Shown in pieces: positions 1-8,855 of a stretch of DNA of 64,000 bases (the first letter of the stretch is position 1; each line of letters starts with the position of its first letter). This DNA is from an uncultured Aquimarina sp. (GTDB lineage Bacteria; Bacteroidota; Bacteroidia; Flavobacteriales; Flavobacteriaceae), in assembly GCA_947500845.1 (NCBI GenBank), contig CANMTP010000002.1, positions 186,001 through 250,000 of the forward strand, given 5' to 3'. Position numbers and translations under genes: made by a program. The notes below the pieces were generated by a model. That model was not told the DNA's origin, did not search any database, and was given only the letters and a program-made list of their open reading frames with translations.

Positions 1-665
1 TTTAAAATTTCATCTATCATTCCGTATTCAAGAGCTTTATCAGCTTTCATCCAATAGTCTCTATCACTATCTTCATAAACCTTCTCATACGTTTGTCCTG
101 AATGTTTTGCAATAATCTTGTATAATTCTTCTTTCAAAATTAAAATCTCTCGGGCAGTAATTTCGATATCACTTGCTTGTCCTTGAGCGCCTCCTAGGGG
201 CTGGTGGATCATAACTCGACTATGAGGTAATCCCGAACGTTTTCCTTTTTGTCCTGCGCACAATAATACTGCACCCATAGAAGCCGCCATACCTGTACAG
301 ATTGTTGCAACATCGGGCTTTATGAACTGCATTGTATCGTAAATTCCCAATCCTGCATACACACTACCCCCAGGAGAATTAATATAAATTTGAATATCTT
401 TAGAAGAATCCACACTCTCTAGGAATAATAATTGTGCCTGAACAATGTTTGCCACTTGATCATTGATGCCTGTTCCCAAAAATATAATACGATCCATCAT
501 TAATCTAGAGAATACATCAAAAATGGCGATATTCATTTGACGTTCTTCGATAATATTAGGAGTCATACCCATAGGATGCATACTGCTTATGATTTGATCA
601 TAATAATTACTATTGATCCCATGATGTTTTGTCGCATATTTTTCGAATTCTTTACCGTAATCCAT
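1..665 (-). CDS. clpP: ATP-dependent Clp protease proteolytic subunit ClpP (3' end outside window)
   Basis: ClpP is the serine protease core of the cytoplasmic Clp machine and degrades proteins fed by Clp ATPases. Translating the minus strand from the ATG at 665 gives about 221 codons running off the window edge without a stop. The serine-protease triad is visible: Ser in GMAASMGA, His in MIHQPLGG and Asp in DSDRDYWM near the end. The last readable residues, EYGMIDEIL, match the usual ClpP C-terminal region, so only a few residues should be missing. The trigger factor gene lies just upstream on the same strand, the usual tig-clpP order, but a strong hairpin at 697-728 separates the two. ClpP therefore probably depends on its own promoter or on read-through. 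The N-terminal extension of about 20 residues is normal for the phylum. Confidence 0.97.
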   Translation of the reverse strand, partial: MDYGKEFEKYATKHHGINSNYYDQIISSMHPMGMTPNIIEERQMNIAIFDVFSRLMMDRIIFLGTGINDQVANIVQAQLLFLESVDSSKDIQIYINSPGGSVYAGLGIYDTMQFIKPDVATICTGMAASMGAVLLCAGQKGKRSGLPHSRVMIHQPLGGAQGQASDIEITAREILILKEELYKIIAKHSGQTYEKVYEDSDRDYWMKADKALEYGMIDEIL

Positions 666-696
666 ATTTCTTTTTCTGAAAATTTTATTTATAAAA

Positions 697-728
697 AAGG
701 CGTTAAACTAATCGTGGTTTAACGCCTT
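697..728 (-). terminator. Rho-independent terminator after tig
   Basis: A perfect 12-bp stem (AAGGCGTTAAAC paired with GTTTAACGCCTT) with an 8-nt loop is followed on the minus strand by a run of T residues. It sits 40 bp past the tig stop and before clpP, so it should end or attenuate tig transcription. Confidence 0.85.
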
Positions 729-767
729 AAATATAAGTATAAATTCCTTAGTAAATTATAACATTTA

Positions 768-2090
768 CTATTTGTAAACTTCTTTTATGAATTCGTCAAA
801 GCTAACCTCTTTTGTTTTCAGTTTAGCGTTCTCTTTATAATAATTTAACAATTTTTGACTCATCAATTGTTCAGACATTCTTTTAACTTCGTCCTGATTT
901 GAAAGTATTCTGGCAGCAATTTCCTCTAGTTCTTTATCTTCAGGAGAATTTTGTCCAAATTGAGCCATTTGTCCTTTAATTAAGTCTTTTGCAAAATCTT
1001 TGAGCTCTTCAAAAGTTACCTGAAGGTTATTGTCATTTATAATTTTTCCTTCTATAAGCTGATAACGCAATCCTTTTTCACTTTTTTCATATTCATCTTT
1101 GGCCTCATCCTCTGATAAAGGTTGCTCACCTGTGGCTTGAATCCATTTTTGTAAGAACTCTACAGGTAAATCAAATTTGGTGTTCTCTAGTATTGTCTCA
1201 GTAATAGCGTTAAGCAATTGCTGATCAGACTGTTGTACAAACTGATTTTCTGCATCCTGCTTAATTCTATCTCTTAACTCAGTAACTGTCTTTACATTAT
1301 CTGGCCCATAAAGTTTGTCAAACAATTCTTGATCCAAATCTGCAAGTTCTTGTTTATTAATTTCAGAAATAGTGAAAGTAACTTCAGTATCTAAATCATG
1401 AGCAGCATCATGGTCTATTTTCAAAGCACCAATTAGATCGTGATCATCATTAAATAATCCCTTAGTTTTTAAAGTAATAACATCCCCTACTTTGGCACCG
1501 ACAAACTTATCAAGATTTTTCTTCCCTTTAATCTTTTCAAGAGCAACAGTAGTAGTATTATTGATTTCTTTTTCTTCATTAACAAAGGTACCTGCTATCA
1601 AGTCTTCTTTTTCAGCCGTATCTTTTGGTATTAATTTACCATATTGTTTCTGGATAGTTTTGATCTGATTATCAATCATCTCATCGTTTGCAATAATCTT
1701 ATAATGTGTTATCGCTTTTTTTCCATTAAGCTTCACCTCAAATTTTGGCGCCAACCCAAGTTCGAATTCAAAAGAATAATTATCTGCATCCCAGTTAAAA
1801 TTTTCTTGTTCTTTAGGTAATGGATTTCCTAAAACATCAAGTTTTTCTTCTGTAAGATATTTGTTTAATGCATCCTGCAAGAGTTTGTTAACTTCATCTA
1901 CAAGAACTGCTTTTCCATATTGTTTCTTAACAAGCCCCATGGGAACATGACCTTTTCTGAAACCAGGAATGTTTGCATTTTTGCGATAATCTTTAAGAAT
2001 TTTATCAACTTTATCGCTATAATCTTCTTTCGCGATATCTACAGTTACTACAGCATTTAAATCGTCTAATTGCTCTTTTGAAATATTCAT
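768..2090 (-). CDS. tig: Trigger factor, ribosome-associated chaperone
   Basis: Trigger factor binds the ribosome exit tunnel and shields nascent chains. The 440-residue product has the expected N-terminal ribosome-binding domain, including NIPGFRKGHVPMGLVKKQYG at about residues 39-58, which contains the GFRxGxxP signature loop. A central region follows that is degenerate compared with the FKBP-type PPIase domain of proteobacteria, then a long helical C-terminal domain rich in charged residues. The length is normal. The gene sits upstream of clpP and downstream of a small membrane protein, all on the minus strand. It has a good flavobacterial promoter at 2124-2153 and its own terminator at 697-728, so it is probably mainly monocistronic. 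Confidence 0.95.
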   Translation of the reverse strand: MNISKEQLDDLNAVVTVDIAKEDYSDKVDKILKDYRKNANIPGFRKGHVPMGLVKKQYGKAVLVDEVNKLLQDALNKYLTEEKLDVLGNPLPKEQENFNWDADNYSFEFELGLAPKFEVKLNGKKAITHYKIIANDEMIDNQIKTIQKQYGKLIPKDTAEKEDLIAGTFVNEEKEINNTTTVALEKIKGKKNLDKFVGAKVGDVITLKTKGLFNDDHDLIGALKIDHDAAHDLDTEVTFTISEINKQELADLDQELFDKLYGPDNVKTVTELRDRIKQDAENQFVQQSDQQLLNAITETILENTKFDLPVEFLQKWIQATGEQPLSEDEAKDEYEKSEKGLRYQLIEGKIINDNNLQVTFEELKDFAKDLIKGQMAQFGQNSPEDKELEEIAARILSNQDEVKRMSEQLMSQKLLNYYKENAKLKTKEVSFDEFIKEVYK

Positions 2091-2123
2091 GATCTACTAC
2101 GTTTACTACTAAAAATTGGGTTG

Positions 2124-2153
2124 CAAAAGTAATACTTTTTTGTGTTCCAACAA
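2124..2153 (-). promoter_or_regulatory. Bacteroidota-type promoter for tig
   Basis: Read on the minus strand, TTG, a 19-nt spacer and TACTTTTG match the Bacteroidota sigma consensus TTG-N19-TAnnTTTG exactly. The -7 element lies 33 bp before the tig ATG, leaving a leader of about 30 nt. Confidence 0.7.
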
Positions 2154-2176
2154 ATTTTTAACTCCTTGAAAAACAG

Positions 2177-2524
2177 TTAACTTTTATCTTTCGCCAAAAT
2201 AGAATGTAGTATGGATTGAAATACCGATAGCAACACACTAAATATCAATGCCCAAAACCATCCTCGAACGCTAAATCCTGTTATAAAATAATCGGCTAAT
2301 AAAATAATCGCAGCGTTAATGACTAAAAGAAATAATCCTAGAGTAACTATTGTTACTGGTAAGGTCAATATTACCAAAATTGGCTTTACGATAGCATTTA
2401 AAATTGCTAAAACTATAGCTACAATTAAAGCGCTTAGATAATTACTAACAGCTGCACCTGGCAGTATCTCAGCTAAAACAAGAACTGCCAAAGCATTTAA
2501 TATCAACTTTAAAATAAATTTCAT
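2177..2524 (-). CDS. Small four-helix membrane protein of the phage holin family IV type
   Basis: A protein of about 115 residues, almost entirely hydrophobic, with four predicted membrane helices. The pattern ALIVAIVLAILNAIVKPIL followed by LTLPVTIVTLGLFLLVINA is typical of the 'mycobacterial 4-TMS phage holin, superfamily IV' family found widely in bacterial chromosomes. Despite the name, most chromosomal members are not phage genes, and no phage genes lie nearby. Function is unknown. I start it at the ATG at 2524 because the 15 codons upstream are a polar extension, while the start chosen gives a direct MKFILKLILNALAVLVLAE membrane segment. It lies between the terminator of the GDSL gene and the tig promoter. 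Confidence 0.8.
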   Translation of the reverse strand: MKFILKLILNALAVLVLAEILPGAAVSNYLSALIVAIVLAILNAIVKPILVILTLPVTIVTLGLFLLVINAAIILLADYFITGFSVRGWFWALIFSVLLSVFQSILHSILAKDKS

Positions 2525-2554
2525 ATTTGTTTGTATTTTCACATAAGATAAAAA

Positions 2555-2582
2555 AAACCTGCTAATCAATGATAGCAGGTTT
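2555..2582 (-). terminator. Rho-independent terminator after the FadL-GDSL pair
   Basis: A perfect 10-bp stem (AAACCTGCTA paired with TAGCAGGTTT) with an 8-nt loop is followed on the minus strand by a run of seven or more T. It lies about 30 bp beyond the stop of the GDSL lipoprotein gene. Confidence 0.85.
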
Positions 2583-2613
2583 CCTAATTTATTATATAAT
2601 AAATAATTTCTTT

Positions 2614-4134
2614 TTAGTTTACTTCGTTACTTAGAGTGATCGTACCATAATCAGCCACATTAACTCTTGGTAAACTCGCACCATACGTAGCCTCTATTGC
2701 ATCTAAAATACCATTGGTTACTAAGGCGTGACCCCTTGGTGTAGGATGTACTCCATCTAGAGAAAAACCACCACCAGTAACAAATTGAGAAGTAATTACC
2801 CCTCCGTCAAATGCTATACCTCCATTGGCAGCCTGCGATAGATCAGCAGCAACATCGTAAAAAGCTAAATTATTTGCTGTAGCAAGAGCTTCGATGGTTG
2901 CATTATACGATAATCGCGCACTTTCTACTGAGGTTTGTTCTTCAGGTGTTAAAACGAACTGATCATCAAGCGGTACACCTACCCCGAGTACCGATGTGGG
3001 ATCAGAGGGATCTGCCAAAGTTCCAATTACCCCACTTGAAGTTAGCACTAGCAAGTCGTTGGGAGTAGCTTGCCTTATCTGAGGCAACATTGAAAATGCA
3101 GCATTAATAGCACCCAAATCTGTTAAATTCTCGTCAAGTATAACAACAGCATTCTGCCCAGCAAAAAAATTAATAGTTCTTTTCGCTGCTTCTTCTGCCG
3201 TGAGCGCACCTAAAGATACTGCTTGCTGTAGACCTCCATTATAGGCTGCATACGCCATATTTGTTCCTTGAGCAGTCATTTCATCTAAGGGAATAGGATT
3301 GTAAGGTACCGTAGTAAAAAATGGAAGCGAAGTCACATCAGGTAAATTTAATAAAACACCTTCGGTATTATCTGCAGTGAGCTTAGTAACTAGCTCAGTA
3401 TAGGCTCCAGCAAAAACCAAGTTATTCGTAATATCGTTCCCAGAATAAGTAGAAGGTACAAGATTACCAGTTTCATTATGATCCACACCTATCCCACCAG
3501 AAGTGGCATATCCTAAAATATCATTATTACCAATCCATAGGCTAAAAAATGTTGGGTTTTGAGCTACTGCATCATCAATAACAGCTGCATTGGGAGAAGA
3601 CGCAAATCGCACGTAGTATGGATTTGCCTGATCTGTTGCTAACCTGGCAGGATCACCATAACCTGCAGCTTCAGAAACTAAGTGATATACTCTAGCCCCG
3701 GGAATCCCCATATTATTAAAAGAACCTGCTAAATTGTTGGCAACGCTAGTAGTTGGTGTCCCCGCAAAAGGTCTGGGTGCCGCATCACCTTGCGCATCAA
3801 AAGCCAAAACAAGTCTTGGTGGGAAATCATTTGTATTATCAGCAAATCCGCCAACATTATCAGCCATTAATGGTTGTGTAAACTCACCTCCTCCAGCAAA
3901 AGCAAATCTTGTCGATAATATATTAGGAAAAGAATTTTCTTGTCCTGTTATGTACAATGCTCCATCTGCAAATCCCGCAGTTAGTGAATTACCCAACGCA
4001 ACATAATTGCTAAAATCTGCTTCTCCACTAGAATAGGTTCCCGCATCTTCAATTGGGTTATCAAATTCTGGTTCGCAAGCTATTAATCCAAGTGCCAGAA
4101 CTGCTAAATATTTTATATTTTTCTTTATCATCAT
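2614..4134 (-). CDS. SGNH/GDSL-family lipolytic lipoprotein
   Basis: A 506-residue predicted esterase or lipase. The N-terminus is a lipoprotein signal (hydrophobic stretch ending LGLIAC, lipid-modified Cys at about residue 20). After it comes the GDSL block I motif in the variant form YVALGNSLTAGF, with the nucleophile Ser. WIGNNDILG resembles block III (GxND), and DGVHPTPRGH near the C-terminus supplies the catalytic Asp-x-x-His of block V. Residues after the Cys are acidic and aromatic (EPEFDNP), resembling lipoprotein surface-export signals described in flavobacteria, so a cell-surface location is possible; this is inference. The gene follows the FadL-like porin gene by 3 bp and ends in a terminator, so the two form a transcription unit. 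Substrate unknown, with fatty-acid esters plausible. Confidence 0.85.
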   Translation of the reverse strand: MMIKKNIKYLAVLALGLIACEPEFDNPIEDAGTYSSGEADFSNYVALGNSLTAGFADGALYITGQENSFPNILSTRFAFAGGGEFTQPLMADNVGGFADNTNDFPPRLVLAFDAQGDAAPRPFAGTPTTSVANNLAGSFNNMGIPGARVYHLVSEAAGYGDPARLATDQANPYYVRFASSPNAAVIDDAVAQNPTFFSLWIGNNDILGYATSGGIGVDHNETGNLVPSTYSGNDITNNLVFAGAYTELVTKLTADNTEGVLLNLPDVTSLPFFTTVPYNPIPLDEMTAQGTNMAYAAYNGGLQQAVSLGALTAEEAAKRTINFFAGQNAVVILDENLTDLGAINAAFSMLPQIRQATPNDLLVLTSSGVIGTLADPSDPTSVLGVGVPLDDQFVLTPEEQTSVESARLSYNATIEALATANNLAFYDVAADLSQAANGGIAFDGGVITSQFVTGGGFSLDGVHPTPRGHALVTNGILDAIEATYGASLPRVNVADYGTITLSNEVN

Positions 4135-4137
4135 TAA

Positions 4138-5385
4138 TTACATTTTATAAGTTAAACCAAGTCCTGGCGCAAATGCGCTTGATTTATAAGTCCCTCCAAA
4201 AGTTTCTTGAGCTCCCGTAGAGCCAGAACCAAAGTCGTAAGACGCATCGATTTCTTCAAATCTTAAATAGAAGAAAGAGGCATCAATCGCCAGCTTAGGT
4301 GTTACGGCAAAGCTTAAACCACCAGAAAATCCATCAGAATCATTACGGGGTGTTTCAGGAGCGAAGAATCCTGGTTGTACAGGAGTTTCATCATGGTAGT
4401 ATCCAGCTCTAAGCGCAATTTTTTCTGTGGCCTGGTATTGTAAACCAAAACGGTACACCGAAGAGTTTTTATAATTACGGGGATTTAAAGAAGTTTCTCC
4501 ATTGCCAAATGTAATATCCAAAGATTCATATACATCCCAATATTGTCTATTAAAATCAAAGGCGAATAACCATTTTTTATATTCGTAAGACAATCCAACA
4601 GTCAATTCTGCCGGAAGTGGTAATTCTGCTCTAAACGAGGTAGTACCATTTGCAGGAGCAGCAGGAGAATTGGGGAAATTAGCGAAGGTTGCTTCACCAT
4701 CTTCAGACTCCAAAATAATTTCGCTGCGGTAGCTAAAACCAAGATGAAGATCTTCGGTTAGATTTACCATGGCGCCAATGCTCCATCCCCAATTCGTTAC
4801 ACCAGAATCATCTACTGTAATATTCGATCTGTTTCCGTCGATATCGGTTGTTGTTCTGGTCGCATTACGGTTAAAGTTTACTGAACCAGTAACAAATATA
4901 GGTCCTCCACCTATACTAAAATGATCTGAAAGCTTGAATGACACAACCGGCTGTACATAAATCGCTGCCAAATCTATATTGTTCACTAATTGTGATCCGG
5001 CCCAGTCTGTTGGCCAGGTTACTTCACTACCATACGGCGTATATACACCAAGACCAACAGACATCCATTCGGTTACTTGATATGAAGCATATAAGCTTAT
5101 AGGGGTACCCACAGAGTTATCAGTTTCAGCAGAAATTCCTAATTCTTCGTTTTGAAATATAACATCCGTAAAAATACCGCTAGCTCCAACACTCACATTT
5201 AGTTTACTTTCTAAATAAACAAGACCTGCTGGATTAAAGAATACAAGCTCGGCACTATTCACAACGGCTACCCCAGTGTGCCCCATGGCCATCGCCCTCT
5301 GCCCCTGCACACTAACTCTATATCCACCTGCATACGTAACCATAGTCACCGCGACGAATAGAACTAATAATAAAAGTTTTCTCAT
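4138..5385 (-). CDS. OmpP1/FadL/TodX-family outer-membrane transport protein
   Basis: A 415-residue outer-membrane beta-barrel of the FadL family, which passes long-chain fatty acids or other hydrophobic compounds across the outer membrane. A signal peptide at residues 1-19 ends near TYAGGYR. The FadL hatch-like N-terminal region contains GQRAMAMGHTGVAVVNSAELVFFNPAGL, with the NPAG signature seen across the family. Many amphipathic strands follow, ending in GLGLTYKM. Length is normal. It has a strong promoter at 5433-5462 and is followed by a GDSL lipoprotein gene almost without a gap. The pairing suggests ester cleavage at the surface and uptake of the released lipid; this coupling is inferred from context. 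Confidence 0.88.
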   Translation of the reverse strand: MRKLLLLVLFVAVTMVTYAGGYRVSVQGQRAMAMGHTGVAVVNSAELVFFNPAGLVYLESKLNVSVGASGIFTDVIFQNEELGISAETDNSVGTPISLYASYQVTEWMSVGLGVYTPYGSEVTWPTDWAGSQLVNNIDLAAIYVQPVVSFKLSDHFSIGGGPIFVTGSVNFNRNATRTTTDIDGNRSNITVDDSGVTNWGWSIGAMVNLTEDLHLGFSYRSEIILESEDGEATFANFPNSPAAPANGTTSFRAELPLPAELTVGLSYEYKKWLFAFDFNRQYWDVYESLDITFGNGETSLNPRNYKNSSVYRFGLQYQATEKIALRAGYYHDETPVQPGFFAPETPRNDSDGFSGGLSFAVTPKLAIDASFFYLRFEEIDASYDFGSGSTGAQETFGGTYKSSAFAPGLGLTYKM

Positions 5386-5432
5386 AATTAATTAGAATTG
5401 TTTGTTTTTTAGGATTTTGAAAATTGAAGTTT

Positions 5433-5462
5433 CAAATTTAATGGAAAATACCAATTATCCAA
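5433..5462 (-). promoter_or_regulatory. Bacteroidota-type promoter for the FadL-GDSL operon
   Basis: On the minus strand TTG, 19 nt and TAAATTTG form an exact match to TTG-N19-TAnnTTTG. The -7 element is 47 bp before the ATG of the FadL gene at 5385. Confidence 0.7.
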
Positions 5463-5472
5463 CGAAATGAAT

Positions 5473-5498
5473 AAAATATTATGCATACATAATATTTT
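5473..5498 (-). terminator. Hairpin after the alpha/beta hydrolase gene, possible terminator
   Basis: An 11-bp perfect but very AT-rich stem (AAAATATTATG with CATAATATTTT) around a 4-nt loop lies just past the stop of the gene ending at 5503. The T-run on the minus strand is short and interrupted, so efficient termination is uncertain. Confidence 0.5.
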
Positions 5499-5502
5499 TT
5501 AT

Positions 5503-6270
5503 CTATTTTTTGACAAATTCTAATACATTGGTCAAAAAATCATTTGGATTTTCGGCATGCAACCAGTGTCCGGCTCTGGAAACTTCTTTGATTGTGGCTT
5601 TTGGAAATTGACCAATTATTCTAACCTTATCATCCTCAAGGATATAGTTTGATTTTTCTCCTTTCAGAAACAATGTATCTCCATTAAAACTTAAATCTTG
5701 AGGTAATTCTATACCGATTTCTGAAACATTTTTAACCAGTGCCCTAAGATTGATTCGTAACCCGAGTACTCCTTTTTCCCTCCAGTAGAGATTTTTCAAC
5801 AAAAACATTCTAACGCCCATATCAGGCACATATAGACTTAAGGCTGCGTCAACTTCTCCTCGAGATTTTAAAGTTTCAAAATCCAGAGTACTCAATCCAT
5901 CCAAAATATCCTGATGGTGCGGGGGGTAATATTTGGGAGCTATGTCTGCAATCATTAATTTTTTGACCATTTCTGGGTATCTGGCTGCAAAAAGCATTGC
6001 CGTTTTACCACCCATCGAATGCCCTAGAAGATTGATATCATTTAGATTGAATTCATTACAATACGTCATCAAGTCCTGAACCATCATTTCATAACTAAAA
6101 ATATCGCTATGAAAACTTCTTCCATGATTACGCTGATCCAACAAATGAACCTGAAAATCTTGTTCTGCGATCTTTTTCCCCAAAGTTTTCCAATTATCAC
6201 CCATTCCCAAAAAACCGTGGAGGATTATAAAAGGCTGTCCCTCTCCAAAAACATTAGCGTGTAAAGTCAT
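5503..6270 (-). CDS. Alpha/beta-fold hydrolase, YbfF-like esterase
   Basis: A 255-residue soluble alpha/beta hydrolase. LHGFLGMGDNW at about residues 18-28 supplies the oxyanion loop, LLGHSMGGKTA at 82-91 the nucleophile elbow with Ser at about 85, DIAP at about 110 a conserved strand end, and AGHWLHAENP near the C-terminus the catalytic His at about 235. The pattern LDQRNHGRS is typical of YbfF-type acyl-CoA/carboxyl esterases. There is no signal peptide, so it is cytoplasmic. The gene follows pdxJ on the same strand with a gap of about 90 bp, so it may be cotranscribed with it. The physiological substrate cannot be told from sequence. Confidence 0.85.
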   Translation of the reverse strand: MTLHANVFGEGQPFIILHGFLGMGDNWKTLGKKIAEQDFQVHLLDQRNHGRSFHSDIFSYEMMVQDLMTYCNEFNLNDINLLGHSMGGKTAMLFAARYPEMVKKLMIADIAPKYYPPHHQDILDGLSTLDFETLKSRGEVDAALSLYVPDMGVRMFLLKNLYWREKGVLGLRINLRALVKNVSEIGIELPQDLSFNGDTLFLKGEKSNYILEDDKVRIIGQFPKATIKEVSRAGHWLHAENPNDFLTNVLEFVKK

Positions 6271-6361
6271 TTGTTTATTTTATTATTTGTCAGACATAAT
6301 TCGCTCATAACCGTATCCATTTATTCTAACTAAATGATGATGAATCATTTCAACGGAATGA

Positions 6362-7075
6362 TTATTTAAGGCGATGTAAATACATATTAATTACATTTTC
6401 CAATCCAAGATATATTGACTCACTTATAAGAGCGTGACCAATAGAAACTTCTAATAAACCAGGAATATTTTCTTTAAAGAATTTAATATTATCCAAAGAG
6501 AGGTCGTGACCTGCATTTACTCCAAGTTTAAGATCTATTGCCAATTGAGCACATTTGGCATAAGGAATCACAACATCCTTATTGCCTTTAGCATATTCTG
6601 ACGCAAATTCTTCAGTATATAACTCTATTCTGTCTGCACCTGTTTTTGCAGCACCCTCAATTATTTCTATTACCGGATCCACAAAAATCGAAGTTCTAAT
6701 ATCATTACGCTTAAATTCTGCTATGACATCCACCAAGAAATCCTTATACTTTTTTGTATCCCAACCGGCATTACTTGTAATGGCATCCTCTGCATCTGGC
6801 ACCAAAGTCACTTGAGTTGGTTTGACTGATAAAACCAAGTCAATAAATTTTGGTATTGGATTTCCTTCTATGTTAAATTCAGTATACACAATTGGTTTTA
6901 AATCATAAGCATCTTGGTATCTGATATGTCTTTCATCGGGTCTGGGATGTATGGTAATGCCTTCTGCCCCAAAACCTTGAATATCTTTTGCCACTTTGAG
7001 TAAATCTGGAGTATTTCCTCCTCTAGAATTTCGTAAAGTTGCAATTTTATTTATGTTAACACTTAACTTTGTCAT
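6362..7075 (-). CDS. pdxJ: Pyridoxine 5'-phosphate synthase
   Basis: PdxJ condenses 3-amino-2-oxopropyl phosphate with 1-deoxyxylulose 5-phosphate to form pyridoxine 5'-phosphate, the last ring-closing step of the DXP-dependent vitamin B6 pathway. The 237-residue TIM-barrel protein begins MTKLSVNINKIATLRNSRGG and shows the family blocks GITIHPRPDERHIR (about 38-51), the acidic EGN segment, and GVNAGHDLSLDN (about 190-201), which carries the catalytic His. The terminal phosphate-binding segment is EVSIGHALISES. Length is normal. It is divergent from the CBS-domain gene. A -7 element fitting the flavobacterial consensus lies at 7103-7110. Confidence 0.95.
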   Translation of the reverse strand: MTKLSVNINKIATLRNSRGGNTPDLLKVAKDIQGFGAEGITIHPRPDERHIRYQDAYDLKPIVYTEFNIEGNPIPKFIDLVLSVKPTQVTLVPDAEDAITSNAGWDTKKYKDFLVDVIAEFKRNDIRTSIFVDPVIEIIEGAAKTGADRIELYTEEFASEYAKGNKDVVIPYAKCAQLAIDLKLGVNAGHDLSLDNIKFFKENIPGLLEVSIGHALISESIYLGLENVINMYLHRLK

Positions 7076-7102
7076 AGTTTTTGATGTCTTTATCTAAAAA
7101 AG

Positions 7103-7110
7103 CAAAAATA
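7103..7110 (-). promoter_or_regulatory. Candidate -7 element for pdxJ
   Basis: TATTTTTG on the minus strand matches TAnnTTTG 28 bp before the pdxJ ATG. No TTG was found at the normal -33 distance, so this is a partial match. Confidence 0.4.
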
Positions 7111-7176
7111 CAAACTTGAGAACGCCTTGGTTGTATATTTTTTGATTATTTTGCACTATATAGCTCCTAATAGATT

Positions 7177-7833
7177 ATGAAGACAAGTTTGTACATAGTT
7201 AATGAAATAGCGCCTATTGATATAGGTACAAAGGTTACTGATGCGCAATTACTGTTTAATGAACTTACCTATACTCATTTCCCGGTAATTAAAGAAAAAA
7301 TATATCTGGGATGTGTGTCTGAAGCAGACATTAGGTGTTTTGAAACAGATAAAACACTGGAAGCCTATCAATATGCTCTAGAAGGGTTTTTTGTCAGAAA
7401 AGATCATAACTGGTTGGATATTTTGGAAGCCTTTGCTCAAAATAACTCCAATATTATGCCCGTTCTTGATGATAATAATGACTATTTGGGGTTTTTTGAA
7501 CTTGGGGATATAATGAACCTTTTTAATGAAACTCCTTTTCTTAGTGAACCGGGGAATATTTTGATCGTAGAAAAAGGCATCTTGGATTATTCTTTTAGCG
7601 AAATCGCACAGATTATAGAATCTAATAATGCAAAAGTTTTAGGATTGTTTATTTCTAATATGGAAAATGACGTCGCTCAAATTACCTTAAAAATTAGTGA
7701 TAGTGACATCAACAACATTGTACAAACATTTAGAAGATATAGTTATAATATTGTGTCTAAGCATCATGAAGATACATTTTTAACTAATCTTAAAGAAAGA
7801 TCTCAATATCTCGAAAAATATCTTAATATTTAG
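7177..7833 (+). CDS. CBS-domain protein
   Basis: A 218-residue cytoplasmic protein with a CBS pair in the first two thirds. The repeating pattern is LFNELTYTHFPVI followed by GCVSEADIRC in the first repeat, and NIMPVLDDNNDYLGFFELGDIMN in outline in the second. The C-terminal third (from about residue 130) resembles an ACT-like alpha/beta module, with ILIVEKGILDYSFSEIAQ and a matching second half. CBS pairs usually sense adenine nucleotides. It lies 37 bp upstream of NAD kinase on the same strand, a pairing that suggests an adenylate- or NAD-related sensor role; this is inference. It resembles AcuB-like proteins in layout. Confidence 0.75.
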   Translation: MKTSLYIVNEIAPIDIGTKVTDAQLLFNELTYTHFPVIKEKIYLGCVSEADIRCFETDKTLEAYQYALEGFFVRKDHNWLDILEAFAQNNSNIMPVLDDNNDYLGFFELGDIMNLFNETPFLSEPGNILIVEKGILDYSFSEIAQIIESNNAKVLGLFISNMENDVAQITLKISDSDINNIVQTFRRYSYNIVSKHHEDTFLTNLKERSQYLEKYLNI

Positions 7834-7870
7834 TATGTTTTTCTAGTTCGTTAACACAAATCAATAAATT

Positions 7871-8755
7871 ATGAAGATCGGTATATACGGTCAGTTTTAT
7901 CATAAAAACTCTGGGATATACATTCAGCAGTTGCTGGAAACTCTGGACAAAAATGCTGTAGAAGTAGTTATCGAAAAGAATTTTTTAGAGCTCATAAATC
8001 TTCATGATGAAATTGATAAATCCTACTCTCATTTTAGCACCTTTGAAGAATTAGATACAACATACGATCTGTTTTTCAGTATAGGTGGGGATGGAACTAT
8101 TTTAAAAACGATCACTTATGTTAGAGATTTAGGAATTCCTATTGCTGGGATTAATACAGGAAGGCTTGGTTTTCTTGCAACAATACAGAAAGAAGAAATT
8201 AAAGACAGTATTGATTTAATTTTAAACAAAAAATTTCATATTTCACCCCGAAGTCTAGTCACCATTGACACCATACCAGCAACAGAAGAATTTGGCGTAC
8301 TTAATTTCGCCATGAATGAGATTGCTGTAAGTAGAAGAAATACAACTTCCATGATCACAGTGCATACCAGTCTTAATGATGAGTTTCTCACTTCTTATTG
8401 GGCCGATGGTTTAATTATTTCTACCCCAACAGGTTCCACCGGATATTCTCTAAGTTGTGGCGGTCCTGTAATAATGCCGGATGCAGAAAGTATGGTATTA
8501 ACCCCTATAGCACCCCATAATCTTAATGCGCGACCTCTTGTTATGCCAGAAAACCAGGAAATAAAGTTACAAATTTCAGGAAGAGAAGATACGTATTTGG
8601 TTTCATTGGATTCCAGAATTCATACTTTACCAAATGAAACAACAGTACTTATAAAAAAGGCTTCTTTTAAAATCAATATGGTAGTTTTGCAAAATGATAG
8701 TTTCTTAAAAACTTTACGCAAAAAGATGCTTTGGGGAGAAGATAAACGTAACTAA
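7871..8755 (+). CDS. nadK: NAD kinase
   Basis: NAD kinase phosphorylates NAD to NADP, using ATP or polyphosphate, in the cytoplasm. The 294-residue protein has the diagnostic FFSIGGDGTILKT at about residues 68-80 with the catalytic GGDGT. GINTGRLGFLA follows, then NEIAVSR and the glycine-rich TPTGSTGYSLSCGGPV at about 190-205, which builds the NAD site. ARPLVMP near the C-terminus is also a family block. Length is normal. It is likely cotranscribed with the CBS-domain gene upstream. The next gene downstream has its own strong promoter. Confidence 0.96.
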   Translation: MKIGIYGQFYHKNSGIYIQQLLETLDKNAVEVVIEKNFLELINLHDEIDKSYSHFSTFEELDTTYDLFFSIGGDGTILKTITYVRDLGIPIAGINTGRLGFLATIQKEEIKDSIDLILNKKFHISPRSLVTIDTIPATEEFGVLNFAMNEIAVSRRNTTSMITVHTSLNDEFLTSYWADGLIISTPTGSTGYSLSCGGPVIMPDAESMVLTPIAPHNLNARPLVMPENQEIKLQISGREDTYLVSLDSRIHTLPNETTVLIKKASFKINMVVLQNDSFLKTLRKKMLWGEDKRN

Positions 8756-8809
8756 ACAATAAAATCTGCTAAAAAGTGTTTTTTAATTCATACTATTTTA
8801 CTCAAATTC

Positions 8810-8838
8810 TTGTGTACTAAAGTTAATTGTTATATTTG
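8810..8838 (+). promoter_or_regulatory. Bacteroidota-type promoter for the uppS-bamA-ompH operon
   Basis: TTG at 8810-8812, an 18-nt spacer and TATATTTG at 8831-8838 match TTG-N17-19-TAnnTTTG. It is 17 bp before the ATG of the outer-membrane protein gene that heads the envelope-biogenesis block. Confidence 0.75.
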
Positions 8839-8855
8839 CAAACTTTTGAAAATCT

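Noticed and set aside
2177..2569. Holin-type protein as evidence of a prophage
   Set aside because: The family is widespread in chromosomes, and no other phage gene lies nearby.
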